64,000 nucleotides of DNA. Source: Ponticaulis sp. (GTDB taxonomy: Bacteria; Pseudomonadota; Alphaproteobacteria; Caulobacterales; Hyphomonadaceae). The position numbers and the translations under genes were made by a program. Numbering within the stretch: position 1 is the first letter of the stretch; each line of letters begins with the position of its first letter. Below, one piece after another: positions 36,661 through 46,108 of this stretch. The notes under the pieces were generated by a model. It was not told the origin of the DNA. It saw nothing but the letters and a program-made list of their open reading frames with translations, and made no database searches. The stretch is from assembly GCA_002692725.1 (NCBI GenBank), contig NZLU01000067.1:248001-312000 (forward strand), read 5' to 3'.

Positions 36661-37449
36661 TCATATAAGCGCATTTTTCGGCGCGACAACGCGGGCCAGT
36701 GTGACAACGTCAATATTCGCGGGCTTTGCCTGCGAAAGCGTACGGGCACACGCGTTCAATGTCGCACCAGAGGTCAGCACATCATCAACAATGACAATCC
36801 GTTGTCCTTGAAGGCGCGTGTACCCGCTTTCTGTCAGGACAAACGCACCGGCGACATTCTGCTTTCTTTGCCGTGCCGTAAGATGCCCCTGGCTCTTTGT
36901 CGGCTTTTTGCGACGGATCAGCCGATGCGCCACGGGCGTTGAGGTCAGCTGCCCAAGTGCGGTCGCCAACCATCCGGCCTGATTATACCCTCGTGATGCC
37001 AGCCTGCGATAATGAATGGGCACCGGGATCAGCACATCAGCTGTGTCAATCTGTTCACGCGCCATCTCGTAAATATAGCGCGCATAGAGTTTCAGTCCGC
37101 TTCGTCGCCCGCCTCGCTTAAGGGCCAGCACCATATTGCTGGATATGTCATCATAAACAAATGGTGCACGCGCCTGGTGCCACAGGGGCGGCGCGGCTAC
37201 ACATGCGCCGCAAATCTGGCCGTCCTCTTCCATCCGGTCGAACGGAATACCGCACTGATCGCAAAACGGCGCAGACACAAAATTCAGTTTATTGAAATCA
37301 TCAACTCCGAGCCTCGCATCCCCCCAGAGCGGATCGCCAGTAATGACGGACTGTCCGGGCCAGAGCCATCCAAAAAGGGATTGGAAGGGTTCCTTCAAGA
37401 CCGACAGACGCTTGGCGGGATGATCAGAACGCGCCATATGGGGTGGCAT
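36661..37449 (-). CDS. comF: ComF family phosphoribosyltransferase-like protein
   Basis: A 262-residue protein. The N-terminal zinc finger has CDQCGIPFD and ICGACVAAPP, and the type-I phosphoribosyltransferase domain includes the PRPP loop RIVIVDDVLTSGATLNACA. ComF/GntX proteins serve DNA uptake or related processes; the catalytic activity is unproved. ATG 37449 overlaps by two bases the first start codon of the divergent methyltransferase gene (a second start ATG 37437 would clear it). The neighbours grxC and DUF1178 follow downstream. Confidence 0.92.
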   Translation of the reverse strand: MPPHMARSDHPAKRLSVLKEPFQSLFGWLWPGQSVITGDPLWGDARLGVDDFNKLNFVSAPFCDQCGIPFDRMEEDGQICGACVAAPPLWHQARAPFVYDDISSNMVLALKRGGRRSGLKLYARYIYEMAREQIDTADVLIPVPIHYRRLASRGYNQAGWLATALGQLTSTPVAHRLIRRKKPTKSQGHLTARQRKQNVAGAFVLTESGYTRLQGQRIVIVDDVLTSGATLNACARTLSQAKPANIDVVTLARVVAPKNALI

Positions 37450-37450
37450 G

Positions 37451-38374
37451 ATGTCTCCGAATTCCCACGAAGTGTTTGACCGGTCAAAAGTCCGTCGCCG
37501 GCGCGATCGGGCTGCCAGCTCATATCAGCAGAGCGACTTCATAAAGTCACGCATTCTGGAAGATATTGAAGACCGAATCCTCGCCACCGCCCGTCAATTC
37601 CCGCTCGCACTCGCGCTTGGTGGTTACAGTCCGGGCACCAAGAACCGTCTTGGCCGCTATTGCGACACCCTCATCGAAACAGATTTCTCTTTCGCACGCT
37701 TACCGGCTAACGGACAAATGGCCCTCACAGCCGATGAGGAATGGCTGCCCTTCGCGGACAATCAGTTTGACCTGATTGTCAGTCCGCTCGCTCTACATTG
37801 GGTGAATGATCTGCCGGGCACGCTCATTCAGATCAATCGCTGCCTCAAGCCGGATGGCTTTTTTATCGGCGTCATGCCCGGCGGCACCAGCCTTAAGGAA
37901 TTGCGCCAAAGTCTGCTGCAAGCCGAAAGCGAACTGACAGACGGCGCTGAAATGCGGGTTTCGCCCTTTGCTGATGCGCTCGATATTTCAGGACTGCTGC
38001 AACGGGCTGGCTTTGCCCTGCCCGTCAGCGACCGGGACAGGCTGACCATTCGCTATGACAGCATGTTTGATCTCCTGCGCGATCTACAGGCCGCAGGCGA
38101 AACCCATGCTCCGGCGCTTACAGGCCGAAAACCTCTGTCGCGCCGCATTCTAATGCGGGCTGCTGAAATCTATGCGTCAGAGTTTGCGGATCCTGACGGA
38201 CGGATCCGGGCCACGGTTGAGCTTGTCTGGATGACCGGTTGGGCACCTCACGCCTCACAACCGCGCCCGAAACGTCCGGGTTCCGCCCGGGCAAGCCTTG
38301 CTGAAGCGGTTGGATCCATTGAACACTCGGCGGGCGAAAAAACGGGCAATCTCAAGCCGAAATCAGACGATTAG
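37451..38374 (+). CDS. SAM-dependent methyltransferase-like protein (NDUFAF5/BioC type)
   Basis: A 307-residue class-I methyltransferase-like protein: N-terminal VFDRSKVRRRRDRAASSY, SAM-binding region LALALGGYSPG, acidic and motif segments ADEEWLPFADNQFDLIVSPLALHWVNDLPGTL, and IGVMPGG. This pattern matches the NDUFAF5 group, which assists complex I assembly and works as a hydroxylase in mitochondria; BioC is more distant. The first SAM-site glycine motif is altered (LGGYSPG, not E/DxGxGxG). Its 3' end overlaps the convergent flp gene by four bases. It is divergent from comF with no room for a separate promoter. Confidence 0.87.
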   Translation: MSPNSHEVFDRSKVRRRRDRAASSYQQSDFIKSRILEDIEDRILATARQFPLALALGGYSPGTKNRLGRYCDTLIETDFSFARLPANGQMALTADEEWLPFADNQFDLIVSPLALHWVNDLPGTLIQINRCLKPDGFFIGVMPGGTSLKELRQSLLQAESELTDGAEMRVSPFADALDISGLLQRAGFALPVSDRDRLTIRYDSMFDLLRDLQAAGETHAPALTGRKPLSRRILMRAAEIYASEFADPDGRIRATVELVWMTGWAPHASQPRPKRPGSARASLAEAVGSIEHSAGEKTGNLKPKSDD

Positions 38375-38562
38375 CCGCCCTTTTCAGCCGCATCCCATTT
38401 CTCATCGAGATTATCATACATGGACTTCGTTGAGTTGCCGATGGCATTCATCGCCGCCAGAAGCCCAATCACAACCAGCGCTGCGATCATGGAATACTCG
38501 ATGACATTTCCGCCGGACTTGTCTTTCAGGAATCGGCTGAACAGGCGCTGGAATGAGGTCAA
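38371..38562 (-). CDS. Flp-family type IVb pilin
   Basis: A 63-residue pilin: basic leader, then the prepilin cleavage site and hydrophobic helix GGNVIEYSMIAALVVIGLLAAMNAIG with the conserved Glu-Tyr, and a short C-terminus. Flp subunits form Tad pili for surface attachment. TTG 38562 overlaps the mutT stop (TTGA) with GGGAGG 6-7 nt upstream, so translation is coupled. No tad/cpa secretion genes (cpaA-F, tadB) are nearby, so this copy is separated from its machinery. Confidence 0.88.
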   Translation of the reverse strand: MTSFQRLFSRFLKDKSGGNVIEYSMIAALVVIGLLAAMNAIGNSTKSMYDNLDEKWDAAEKGG

Positions 38563-38987
38563 GAAAACCCTCCCTGACGGGCATGGGCGTAGATAAAGTC
38601 AAACAGCGGAATGTCCGCCGCCGGCGCGTCGAGAGATTTCAGCTCGTTTGTTTCAACGAATTTCAGGGTCTGCCCTTCGCGGGCAACAGGTTCGCCCTGC
38701 CAGTCCCGGCAAAGGAAGACCGGCATCACAAGATGAAAACTTTCATAGGCATGAGATGCGAAGCTGAGAGGGGTCAGCGAAGATGGATTAATGTCCACGG
38801 CCAGTTCCTCCCTCAATTCTCGCACAAGAGCCTCCTCGGGCGTTTCACCGGTTTCTATTTTACCGCCCGGCAGCTCCCATAATCCGGCCATCGCCTTGCC
38901 TGCGGGTCGCTGCGCCACAAGAACCCGTCGGTCGGGGCGCATTAACAGTCCGGCAGACACATAGATGATTTTCCGGTTATCCGACAT
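38559..38987 (-). CDS. mutT: Nudix pyrophosphohydrolase, MutT-like
   Basis: A 142-residue Nudix protein with the box GGKIETGETPEEALVRELREELAV (GX5EX7REVXEEXG pattern, about 43-66) and FVCRDWQGEP-like middle (PVFLCRDWQGEPVA). It likely hydrolyses oxidised nucleotides such as 8-oxo-dGTP, preventing mutation. It sits 38 bp after argJ on the same strand. The argJ-mutT pairing is common in alphaproteobacteria. Confidence 0.92.
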   Translation of the reverse strand: MSDNRKIIYVSAGLLMRPDRRVLVAQRPAGKAMAGLWELPGGKIETGETPEEALVRELREELAVDINPSSLTPLSFASHAYESFHLVMPVFLCRDWQGEPVAREGQTLKFVETNELKSLDAPAADIPLFDFIYAHARQGGFS

Positions 38988-39025
38988 TTATCAGTCCAGA
39001 GTGAAATATGATTGTGCACCTGGCC

Positions 39026-40261
39026 TCAAGTTCGATAGGCGCCATTAATCTCGACGTAACCATGGGTCAGATCGCAGGTCCAAACCGTTGCGCTTTCACT
39101 GCCCACGGCCACATCAACGACAATTCGGATGGACTGGCCCGAAACAGCCCGTGTCGCTTCGTCTTCATCATAGCTCACAGCCCGCTGTCCGGCCTCGGCG
39201 ACCAGAACATCTCCGATCCAGATTGCCATGGAATCTCGGTTGAGCGGCTCAAGCGCCTTACCGGCCGCCATCACGATACGCCCCCAATTCGCGTCATTGG
39301 CCGCCAGAGCCGTTTTCACCAGCGGCGAATTCGCAATCGAGCAGGCAATCGTCTTGGCGGATTGCTTGTTGATGGCGCCCTTCACCTCAATCTCAATGAA
39401 CTTGGTCGCCCCCTCGCCATCGCGCACAATCTGCTGCGCCAGGTCCAGGAACACCGCTCCAATCGCATCGGAAATCGCAGTGAAATGTTCCTCCATTTCA
39501 GCATCCGACAATTCGACGGCACCGGTTGCGAACAGCATCACCGTATCGCTGGTCGACATATCGCCATCGACCGTGATGCAGTTAAAGCTTTTGTTAGTCT
39601 GATCCGACGTCAGCCACTGACATTGCTGCGGACTGAGCGGCGCATCGGTAAAAATATAAGACAGCATGGTCGCCATATTCGGCGCGATCATGCCCGACCC
39701 TTTTGCAATGCCCGCAATCGAAATGGTCTTGTCACCCACTTTGACCTGCCGACCCGCCCCTTTTGGGAATGTATCTGTCGTCATGAACGCAGAAGCGAGG
39801 TCGAGCCAGGGTGTGTCGGGCGTCAGCCGAGGCCACACCTCGGGCACAACATCAGCAATCAGCCCAGGCCGGACCGGGACGCCCACCACGCCGGTTGCAC
39901 CGAGATAACACTCTGATTTCGGCTGACCGGACACCGTGGCAATGGCGTCCAGTGTCGCCTCATTCTTGGCTAGGCCCTGTTCAAAGGTGAACGCATTCGA
40001 ATTTCCGGCATTCACCACCAGTGTGCTGGCTTTTCCCTCAGACACTTCGAGCGCGTCCCGACACCAGTCAATGTCGCACGACCGCGTCAATGAGCGCGTG
40101 AACACGCCTCCGCAGCTGGCACCCTCGGGAAAGTGCACAATCATCAGATCATTGCGTGTGGTCTTGTACATGCCCAGCGAATGGGTCGCGGACACCATGC
40201 CCTGAACAGTTGGCAGATCCGGAAAATCCGGTGGTGCCAGAGGCGAACGAGCTAGTTTCAA
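39026..40261 (-). CDS. argJ: Bifunctional ornithine acetyltransferase / N-acetylglutamate synthase ArgJ
   Basis: A 411-residue enzyme that transfers the acetyl group from N-acetylornithine to glutamate in arginine synthesis. It contains the self-cleavage and catalytic motif KGSGMIAPNMATML with the nucleophilic Thr, the GATGVVGVPV segment and the C-terminal ANDANWGRIVMAAGKAL. The precursor splits into alpha and beta chains at that Thr. Its neighbours are the parvulin gene upstream (11 bp) and mutT downstream. With argD-argF elsewhere in the window, two arginine steps are covered at separate loci. Confidence 0.96.
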   Translation of the reverse strand: MKLARSPLAPPDFPDLPTVQGMVSATHSLGMYKTTRNDLMIVHFPEGASCGGVFTRSLTRSCDIDWCRDALEVSEGKASTLVVNAGNSNAFTFEQGLAKNEATLDAIATVSGQPKSECYLGATGVVGVPVRPGLIADVVPEVWPRLTPDTPWLDLASAFMTTDTFPKGAGRQVKVGDKTISIAGIAKGSGMIAPNMATMLSYIFTDAPLSPQQCQWLTSDQTNKSFNCITVDGDMSTSDTVMLFATGAVELSDAEMEEHFTAISDAIGAVFLDLAQQIVRDGEGATKFIEIEVKGAINKQSAKTIACSIANSPLVKTALAANDANWGRIVMAAGKALEPLNRDSMAIWIGDVLVAEAGQRAVSYDEDEATRAVSGQSIRIVVDVAVGSESATVWTCDLTHGYVEINGAYRT

Positions 40262-40272
40262 GTCAGTATTTC

Positions 40273-41283
40273 CTAGTTTTCCGTTTCAGGGACATCAGAG
40301 TCCTCAGCTTCCGATGAGGTCGCCGTCTCGTCTCCTGCTTCCGGTGTCGGCGTGAGATCCGCGAGTGGCGGCTCGCTTTCGCTTTCCAGATCTGGCGCAA
40401 GAATGTCATCCGCGTCGGCTTCAAACACATCCATCGAGTCACCGTCGGTGATTGTCTGAATATCTGCCCGCGTACGCAGGCGTGCCAAAACCTTACTGAT
40501 TTCATTCAGCGTCAAAAACTGCACAATTTTCGGGCGTGTTTCGTCAAAAGTCGGCGGCGCTTCTGTGCGCCGATCATCCACTTTTACAATGTGCCAGCCA
40601 AGTTCACTCTCAAAGGGCTGAGAAATCGCACCGACAGCCGTCCGGCTGATCACCCGCGGAAACGGATCCGGAAATTCTTCCGGCAGAACATAGCCAAGAA
40701 GGCCACCTTCCGCCCGGCTGTTTGGGTCTGCAGAATAGGCGAAGGCCAGTTCTGCGAACTCTGCACCGCCTCTCAGCTGTTCATAAAGCTCGTCAGCCGT
40801 GCTCTCAGAATCGACCAGAATATGGCGCACCAGCACTTCTTCGCCGAGTTCCAGAAGCGCCACCTGCGCTTCATACATTTCCATAATGGCGCTCTCATCG
40901 ACTTCTTCAGCGACGAGGTTTTCCACCAGAATATTCCCGAGAATACGTTCTCTTGCGGCCTGCAGACGATGAATGGCGCTCTCTTCTTCATTGAGTTTGC
41001 GCGTCATGGCTTCCTGCGCCAGCAGTTTCTGATCGATCAGCTGCTGCAGGATTTCTTCAAAGTCGGGATCGTCGACATCAAGGCGCTCTCCGGGCACGAT
41101 TTTGCCCTGAGCGGCCGCTTCAAGTTCGACCTCCGAAGCCAGAATCGGTTCGTTATTGACCACTGCCGCAACAGCCGCGCTGACGCGAATGGGTGGCCCT
41201 GATTCGTCACCCGAAGTGTTGTCGCACGCCCCCATTGCCGCCAACAGACCACCCATAAACAGTGTCGCGAGTGCTTTTTGCAT
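40273..41283 (-). CDS. Parvulin-type peptidylprolyl isomerase lipoprotein
   Basis: A 336-residue SurA/PrsA-like foldase. The signal peptide has lipobox LLAAMGAC, a SurA-N-like helical domain contains VAAVVNNEPILASEVELEAAAQGKIV, and the rotamase domain begins EEVLVRHILVDSESTADELYEQL and continues AFAYSADPNSRAEGGLLGYVLPEEF. The C-terminal 60 residues are acidic and low-complexity (DADDILAPDLESESEPP). It is predicted to help fold outer-membrane proteins from the membrane. I chose ATG 41283 because the signal peptide then starts directly; an upstream ATG at 41325 adds a non-signal stretch. It is first in the parvulin-argJ-mutT-flp run, and divergent from secA. Confidence 0.92.
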   Translation of the reverse strand: MQKALATLFMGGLLAAMGACDNTSGDESGPPIRVSAAVAAVVNNEPILASEVELEAAAQGKIVPGERLDVDDPDFEEILQQLIDQKLLAQEAMTRKLNEEESAIHRLQAARERILGNILVENLVAEEVDESAIMEMYEAQVALLELGEEVLVRHILVDSESTADELYEQLRGGAEFAELAFAYSADPNSRAEGGLLGYVLPEEFPDPFPRVISRTAVGAISQPFESELGWHIVKVDDRRTEAPPTFDETRPKIVQFLTLNEISKVLARLRTRADIQTITDGDSMDVFEADADDILAPDLESESEPPLADLTPTPEAGDETATSSEAEDSDVPETEN

Positions 41284-41449
41284 GAAATAGACGTCTTTCC
41301 GCTTTGCAGGTGCTAAGATTGACACCCTACCACAAGGTTCTTAAGTCAGTCCGGTTGGAGGGTCGAGATCATTTCCCAGTCCCTCGTACAGAGTATTTAA
41401 AGAAGGGCGTGATATTCTTTCGAATACAAACGCCAGTGTGGTCCAGAAA

Positions 41450-44155
41450 ATGCTTCAAATTGCTAAGAAACTCTTCGGCTCTGCCAATGAAAGACAGCTG
41501 AAACCCTTCCGGTCAAGAGTTCAGCGGATTAACGCGCTCGAGCCTGTCCTGGAGGCATTGTCTGACGACGCGCTTCGCCAGAAAACAGCAGAGTTCAAAA
41601 CAGCTCTGGCAGGCGGTGCCACGCTTGACAGTATTCTCGAAGAGGCATTCGCCGTGGTGCGCGAAGCCTCAAAACGCGCACTTGGCATGCGGCATTTTGA
41701 CGTGCAGATGATTGGCGGCATGGTGCTTCATTCCGGCGCCATCGCCGAAATGCGGACGGGTGAAGGTAAAACGCTGGTTGCCACACTGCCAGCCTATCTC
41801 AACGCCCTCACCGGAAAAGGTGTCCATGTCATCACCGTCAACGACTATCTGGCCCGTCGTGACGCGGAATGGATGGGACAGGTTTACGGCTTCCTGGGCC
41901 TGAAAACCGGCATTATCGTCCATGGCCTCGATGATCGTCAGCGCCGGGATTCTTACGCCGCTGACATCACATACGGCACCAACAACGAATTCGGTTTCGA
42001 CTATCTGCGCGACAATATGAAATACTCGCTGAACGACATGGTTCAGCGCGGCCATAATTATTGTATCGTCGACGAGGTCGACTCCATTCTGATCGACGAA
42101 GCGCGGACACCGCTTATCATTTCCGGTCCGACCGATGACCGCTCTGATCTCTACAAGGCGATTGACGCGATTATCCCGCAGCTCTCCGAAGAGGATTACG
42201 ACCTCGATGAGAAGCAGCGCTCGGTTGTCTTCAACGAAGACGGCAATGAGAAGATCGAGGAATTGCTGACCAATGCCGGGCTCATGGAAGGTTCCATGTA
42301 TGACCCGCAGAACATTACGATTGTGCACCACGCCAACCAGGCCCTTCGTGCGCACAAACTCTTCTTCCGCGACAAGGATTACATCGTCAAAGATAAGCAG
42401 GTCATGCTGATTGACGAGTTTACCGGTCGCATGATGGAAGGCCGTCGCCTTTCGGAAGGCCTTCACCAGGCCATCGAAGCAAAAGAGAAAGTCGAAATCC
42501 AGCCGGAAAACCAGACCCTCGCTTCGATCACCTTCCAGAACTATTTCCGTCTGTATGACAAACTCGCCGGTATGACCGGTACGGCTGACACCGAAGCCTC
42601 AGAGTTCATGGACACATACGGCCTTCGCGTCTTTGACATCCCGACCAACAAGCCGATCCAGCGGGTTGACGATGATGACGTGGTCTACCGGACGGCCAAG
42701 GAAAAATACAAAGCCATTATTGATGAGCTGCGTGACTGCCATTCGCGCGGCCAGCCCGTCCTGCTCGGCACGGCGTCCATTGAGAAATCTGAGCTGCTTT
42801 CGACCCTACTGGGCCAGGCTAAAATCCCGCATCAGGTTCTCAACGCCCGCCACCACGAACGAGAAGCGCACATCGTCGCCCAGGCCGGTATTCCCGGCGC
42901 GATCACAGTTGCCACCAATATGGCCGGTCGCGGAACTGACATTCAGCTTGGCGGTAACCTCGAAATGCGCCTTGAGACCGAACTCCTCGGCCAGCGCGCC
43001 GATGAGTTTAAGTCGAAGTTCCAGAATGCACTGGCCGAAGAAGTCAGACGCGCCGTGCCCGAAGGCCAGACGCCGCCCCCTCTCAATGAGCAAACCATTC
43101 GCGGAATTCTGCCTCCGGAAGTGCAGGAAGACGTTCGCAAACGGGTTGAGCATGGAATGCTCGAGGAAATCCGTCAGGAAATCGAGGCTGGCAAGCACGA
43201 CATTCTGAAAGCGAAAATCTCTGACGAGATTTCCGCGGCCAAGAAGAAGGCCCTGGATGCCGGTGGACTCTTCGTGCTCGGTACAGAGCGTCATGAAAGC
43301 CGCCGGATCGATAACCAGCTTCGCGGCCGGACGGGACGTCAGGGTGACCCGGGCCGATCCAAATTTTACGTTTCCATCGAAGACGACCTCTTGCGTATTT
43401 TCGCGGCTGAGCGTCTCGACACCATCATGCGTCGTCTCGGCATCAAGGAAGACGAAGCCATTGTCCACCCATGGATGAACAAGGCGCTCGAAACCTCTCA
43501 GAAAAAGGTCGAGCAACGCAATTTCGAGATGCGTAAGAACGTCCTGAAATATGACAACGTCATCAATGACCAGCGTAAGGCGATCTTCGAACAGCGGATC
43601 GACTTCATGCGCGCGGCAGACGTCAGCAGCACCATTCGCGAAATGCGTCATGATGTGGTTGAGGACCTTGTCCACGAAGCCATGCCAGCCCGCTCCTATG
43701 CGGAACAATGGAATATTGACGGACTTGTGGAAGAGGTTGAAACCACATTCGGCATCACGCCGCCTATCCGTGAATGGGCCGCCGAAGAAGGTGTCGCCAA
43801 CGAAGAAATTATTGAGCGCCTGAAAGAAGTCGTCGACGCCGCCTATGCGACCAAGGCCGCCGATATCGGACCTGAGCGTATGCGCTGGTTTGAGAAACAG
43901 GTTCTTCTGCAATTGCTCGACAAGGAATGGCGCGAACACCTTCAGCAGCTCGATCAACTGCGTTCGGTTATCCACCTCCGCAGCTATGGTCAGCGTGACC
44001 CGCTCAACGAATTCAAATCAGAGGCCTTCCAACTGTTCTCAGAGCTTCTCTCCAAGCTCCGCAAGACCGTGACCGGCACGCTGATGAACATTCAGATCCA
44101 GCAAGGCGGGCCTCCCGCCCAACAGCGTCGTCAACCTGAGCACGAACAGGCGTAA
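41450..44155 (+). CDS. secA: Preprotein translocase ATPase SecA (no C-terminal zinc motif)
   Basis: A 901-residue Sec motor. Walker A is in [17 protein letters not shown], with [19 protein letters not shown], the helicase motif [33 protein letters not shown] and [26 protein letters not shown]. It drives proteins through SecYEG. The C-terminus ends [23 protein letters not shown] with no CxCxSGKKYKxCHG zinc segment, which normally binds SecB and phospholipid. ATG 41450 gives the usual MLxxAKKxFGSAN start; GTG 41438 is in frame upstream. It carries a bidirectional-looking terminator. Confidence 0.96.
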   Translation: MLQIAKKLFGSANERQLKPFRSRVQRINALEPVLEALSDDALRQKTAEFKTALAGGATLDSILEEAFAVVREASKRALGMRHFDVQMIGGMVLHSGAIAEMRTGEGKTLVATLPAYLNALTGKGVHVITVNDYLARRDAEWMGQVYGFLGLKTGIIVHGLDDRQRRDSYAADITYGTNNEFGFDYLRDNMKYSLNDMVQRGHNYCIVDEVDSILIDEARTPLIISGPTDDRSDLYKAIDAIIPQLSEEDYDLDEKQRSVVFNEDGNEKIEELLTNAGLMEGSMYDPQNITIVHHANQALRAHKLFFRDKDYIVKDKQVMLIDEFTGRMMEGRRLSEGLHQAIEAKEKVEIQPENQTLASITFQNYFRLYDKLAGMTGTADTEASEFMDTYGLRVFDIPTNKPIQRVDDDDVVYRTAKEKYKAIIDELRDCHSRGQPVLLGTASIEKSELLSTLLGQAKIPHQVLNARHHEREAHIVAQAGIPGAITVATNMAGRGTDIQLGGNLEMRLETELLGQRADEFKSKFQNALAEEVRRAVPEGQTPPPLNEQTIRGILPPEVQEDVRKRVEHGMLEEIRQEIEAGKHDILKAKISDEISAAKKKALDAGGLFVLGTERHESRRIDNQLRGRTGRQGDPGRSKFYVSIEDDLLRIFAAERLDTIMRRLGIKEDEAIVHPWMNKALETSQKKVEQRNFEMRKNVLKYDNVINDQRKAIFEQRIDFMRAADVSSTIREMRHDVVEDLVHEAMPARSYAEQWNIDGLVEEVETTFGITPPIREWAAEEGVANEEIIERLKEVVDAAYATKAADIGPERMRWFEKQVLLQLLDKEWREHLQQLDQLRSVIHLRSYGQRDPLNEFKSEAFQLFSELLSKLRKTVTGTLMNIQIQQGGPPAQQRRQPEHEQA

Positions 44156-44180
44156 CATCGCTCTAAAAGATCCAAACATA

Positions 44181-44210
44181 AAAGCCTGTCTCCGATGAGA
44201 CAGGCTTTTT
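44181..44210. terminator. Terminator between secA and the glutathionyl reductase gene
   Basis: AAAGCCTGTCTC, loop CGAT, GAGACAGGCTTTTT. The A-rich left arm and T-rich right arm can stop both the secA transcript and the convergent minus-strand gene ending at 44263. Confidence 0.93.
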
Positions 44211-44262
44211 GGTTTTTTGGGCAGGCCGTATCGAAAATCCACCGCCAGTGCGCCTCTGACCG

Positions 44263-45210
44263 CTAGGACATATCGGGACCGATCGGCACAATACCGGTGG
44301 GATTGATATGCCGGTGGCTCTCATAATAATGATGCTTGATATGGTCGAAATGCACCGTCACGGCGATTTCCGGAAGGGCCATCATCCGGCCCCGAAAGGC
44401 TTTCAGACTTTCAACCTCATCCACTTTATACCGGTTGCATTTGAAGTGCCCGTGATACACCGGATCAAACCGAATCAGCGTTGTGAAAAAGCGGATATCC
44501 GCTTCCGTCATCTGATCGCCGACCAGCCAGTCTGAGCCGGACAGTTTTTCCGCGGCCCAGTCGAGCGTATCAAACACGTCATTGGCCGCCTCTTCATAAT
44601 GCGACTGCTTTTCTGCAAACCCGGCCCGGTAAACACCATTGTTGAACGGATTATAGACGCGCTCATTCACGGCGTCGATTTCGTCGCGCAGGGCTTCGGG
44701 ATAATAATCGCCCGCCTTTGCGCCGACGCCATCAAAGGCCGAGTTCAGCATACGGATGATCTCGGCGGATTCATTCGAGACCAGACAGCGATTGGCTTTG
44801 TCCCATAGCACTGGCACCGTCGCTTTTCCCGAAACTTTCGGATCGCTGATCTGATACAGATCATGAATGGTCGCGGCGTTTTCATTGGGGTCTGGCACCA
44901 CGCCTGGCCCGTCATCAAAGGTCCAGCCCTGATCACCCATATACCAGTTTGTCACGGATAGGCCGATCATCTCATCAAGCCCTTTCAAAGCGCGCATGAT
45001 CAACGCGCGGTGCGCCCAGGGGCAGGCATAGGAGACATACAGATGATAGCGATCAGGTTCGGCCTTAAAGCCTCCTTCACCAGATGGCCCGGCTGATCCG
45101 TCAGGCGTCACCCAATTCCGAAACTCACTTGTCGCCCGTACAAATTTTCCATCATCGTCCGCGAAACCGCCTTCGCCCGTAAACCACTCACCGTCTTTCA
45201 GATAACCCAT
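44263..45210 (-). CDS. yqjG: Glutathionyl-hydroquinone reductase (YqjG/ECM4-type GST)
   Basis: A 315-residue Xi-class GST. It has the catalytic Cys in YVSYACPWAHRALIM, the conserved PVLWDKANRCLVSNESAEIIRMLNSAFD, and the C-terminal domain with LVGDQMTEADIRFFTTLIRFDPVYHGHFKCN. It reduces glutathionyl-hydroquinones back to hydroquinones, protecting against quinone stress. The length is canonical. It stands alone, converging with secA; no promoter motif was identified in the 110 bp to its right. Confidence 0.94.
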   Translation of the reverse strand: MGYLKDGEWFTGEGGFADDDGKFVRATSEFRNWVTPDGSAGPSGEGGFKAEPDRYHLYVSYACPWAHRALIMRALKGLDEMIGLSVTNWYMGDQGWTFDDGPGVVPDPNENAATIHDLYQISDPKVSGKATVPVLWDKANRCLVSNESAEIIRMLNSAFDGVGAKAGDYYPEALRDEIDAVNERVYNPFNNGVYRAGFAEKQSHYEEAANDVFDTLDWAAEKLSGSDWLVGDQMTEADIRFFTTLIRFDPVYHGHFKCNRYKVDEVESLKAFRGRMMALPEIAVTVHFDHIKHHYYESHRHINPTGIVPIGPDMS

Positions 45211-45319
45211 TCAAACACTCAATTTTGCCAAAACCAGTACGCCCCGCTAAGGAGCCTGATTTTATACGTTAGCTTTTAGCTGCTGGTTCCATTGCGGACC
45301 CACATTCGTCGAACACGGC

Positions 45320-46069
45320 TCAACTGATACGTTCAACCATCAGCCGCACTTCAAGCAAAAGCCGGGCAATATCTGACTCACGAGACAGCCGGTGCTCGCC
45401 ATCTTTAATCAGATGCAGATCACAGTCTGACGTCACAAGCGCATCCTGAAGCTTCAACGCATGTCCCCACGGCACGTCAGGGTCTTCTTTCCCCTGCAGA
45501 ATGGTCACGGGCACCTTCAGATCGATCGGGCCATCCAGAACATTCCAGGTTTTGCCATCTTCAATCAATTCACGGGTAATCGGATACGGCTCGCCATACG
45601 CATTGGGCCGCATCCAGCGCCCGGTCGTCATGATCTCGTCCTTCGCGTCGTCGCTCAGCTCCTCCCACATCAGCTTTGACGTAAAATCCGGTGCAGGGGC
45701 CAAAAGTACCATCCCTACGACCCGCTCCTTCCGGGCCAACGCCGTCAGCAGAGACATCCAGCCACCCATGGACGAGCCGACAAGGATTAATGGCCCCTCC
45801 GAAAGTTCATCCACCGCCGTCAGACAATCCTCTCGCCAGCGCGTAATCGTCCCCTTGGCAAAGTCGCCGGAGCTTTCGCCATGGCCGAAATAATCAAAGG
45901 CGAGATAACCCCAGCCTGCGCCCTCGCACTGGTCCTTGACGGCCAAAGCTTTCGAGCCGCTCATGTCGGATTTAAACCCCGACAACCAAACCAGCGTCGG
46001 CATATTGGCAGCGGGCGCTAACTTCGTGTAGGCAAGTGTTTCGCCATCGGGTCGGGTCAGCAAAGCCAT
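45320..46069 (-). CDS. Alpha/beta hydrolase (ABHD10-like)
   Basis: A 249-residue hydrolase. The nucleophile elbow is GSSMGGW (LVGSSMGGWMSLLTAL), the N-terminal half has AFDYFGHGESSGDF and the acid/His region VTILQGKEDPDVPWGHAL and IKDGEHRLSRESD supplies the Asp and His. The closest family is ABHD10-type esterases/thioesterases. A spurious longer frame reaches 46459, but ATG 46069 has GGGAG at 7-nt spacing. It is divergent from the GT4 gene, whose start is 40 bp away. Confidence 0.85.
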   Translation of the reverse strand: MALLTRPDGETLAYTKLAPAANMPTLVWLSGFKSDMSGSKALAVKDQCEGAGWGYLAFDYFGHGESSGDFAKGTITRWREDCLTAVDELSEGPLILVGSSMGGWMSLLTALARKERVVGMVLLAPAPDFTSKLMWEELSDDAKDEIMTTGRWMRPNAYGEPYPITRELIEDGKTWNVLDGPIDLKVPVTILQGKEDPDVPWGHALKLQDALVTSDCDLHLIKDGEHRLSRESDIARLLLEVRLMVERIS

Positions 46070-46108
46070 GTCAGGTCTCCCGTCTCTTCTCTGAAAGGTG
46101 CTGGCTGT

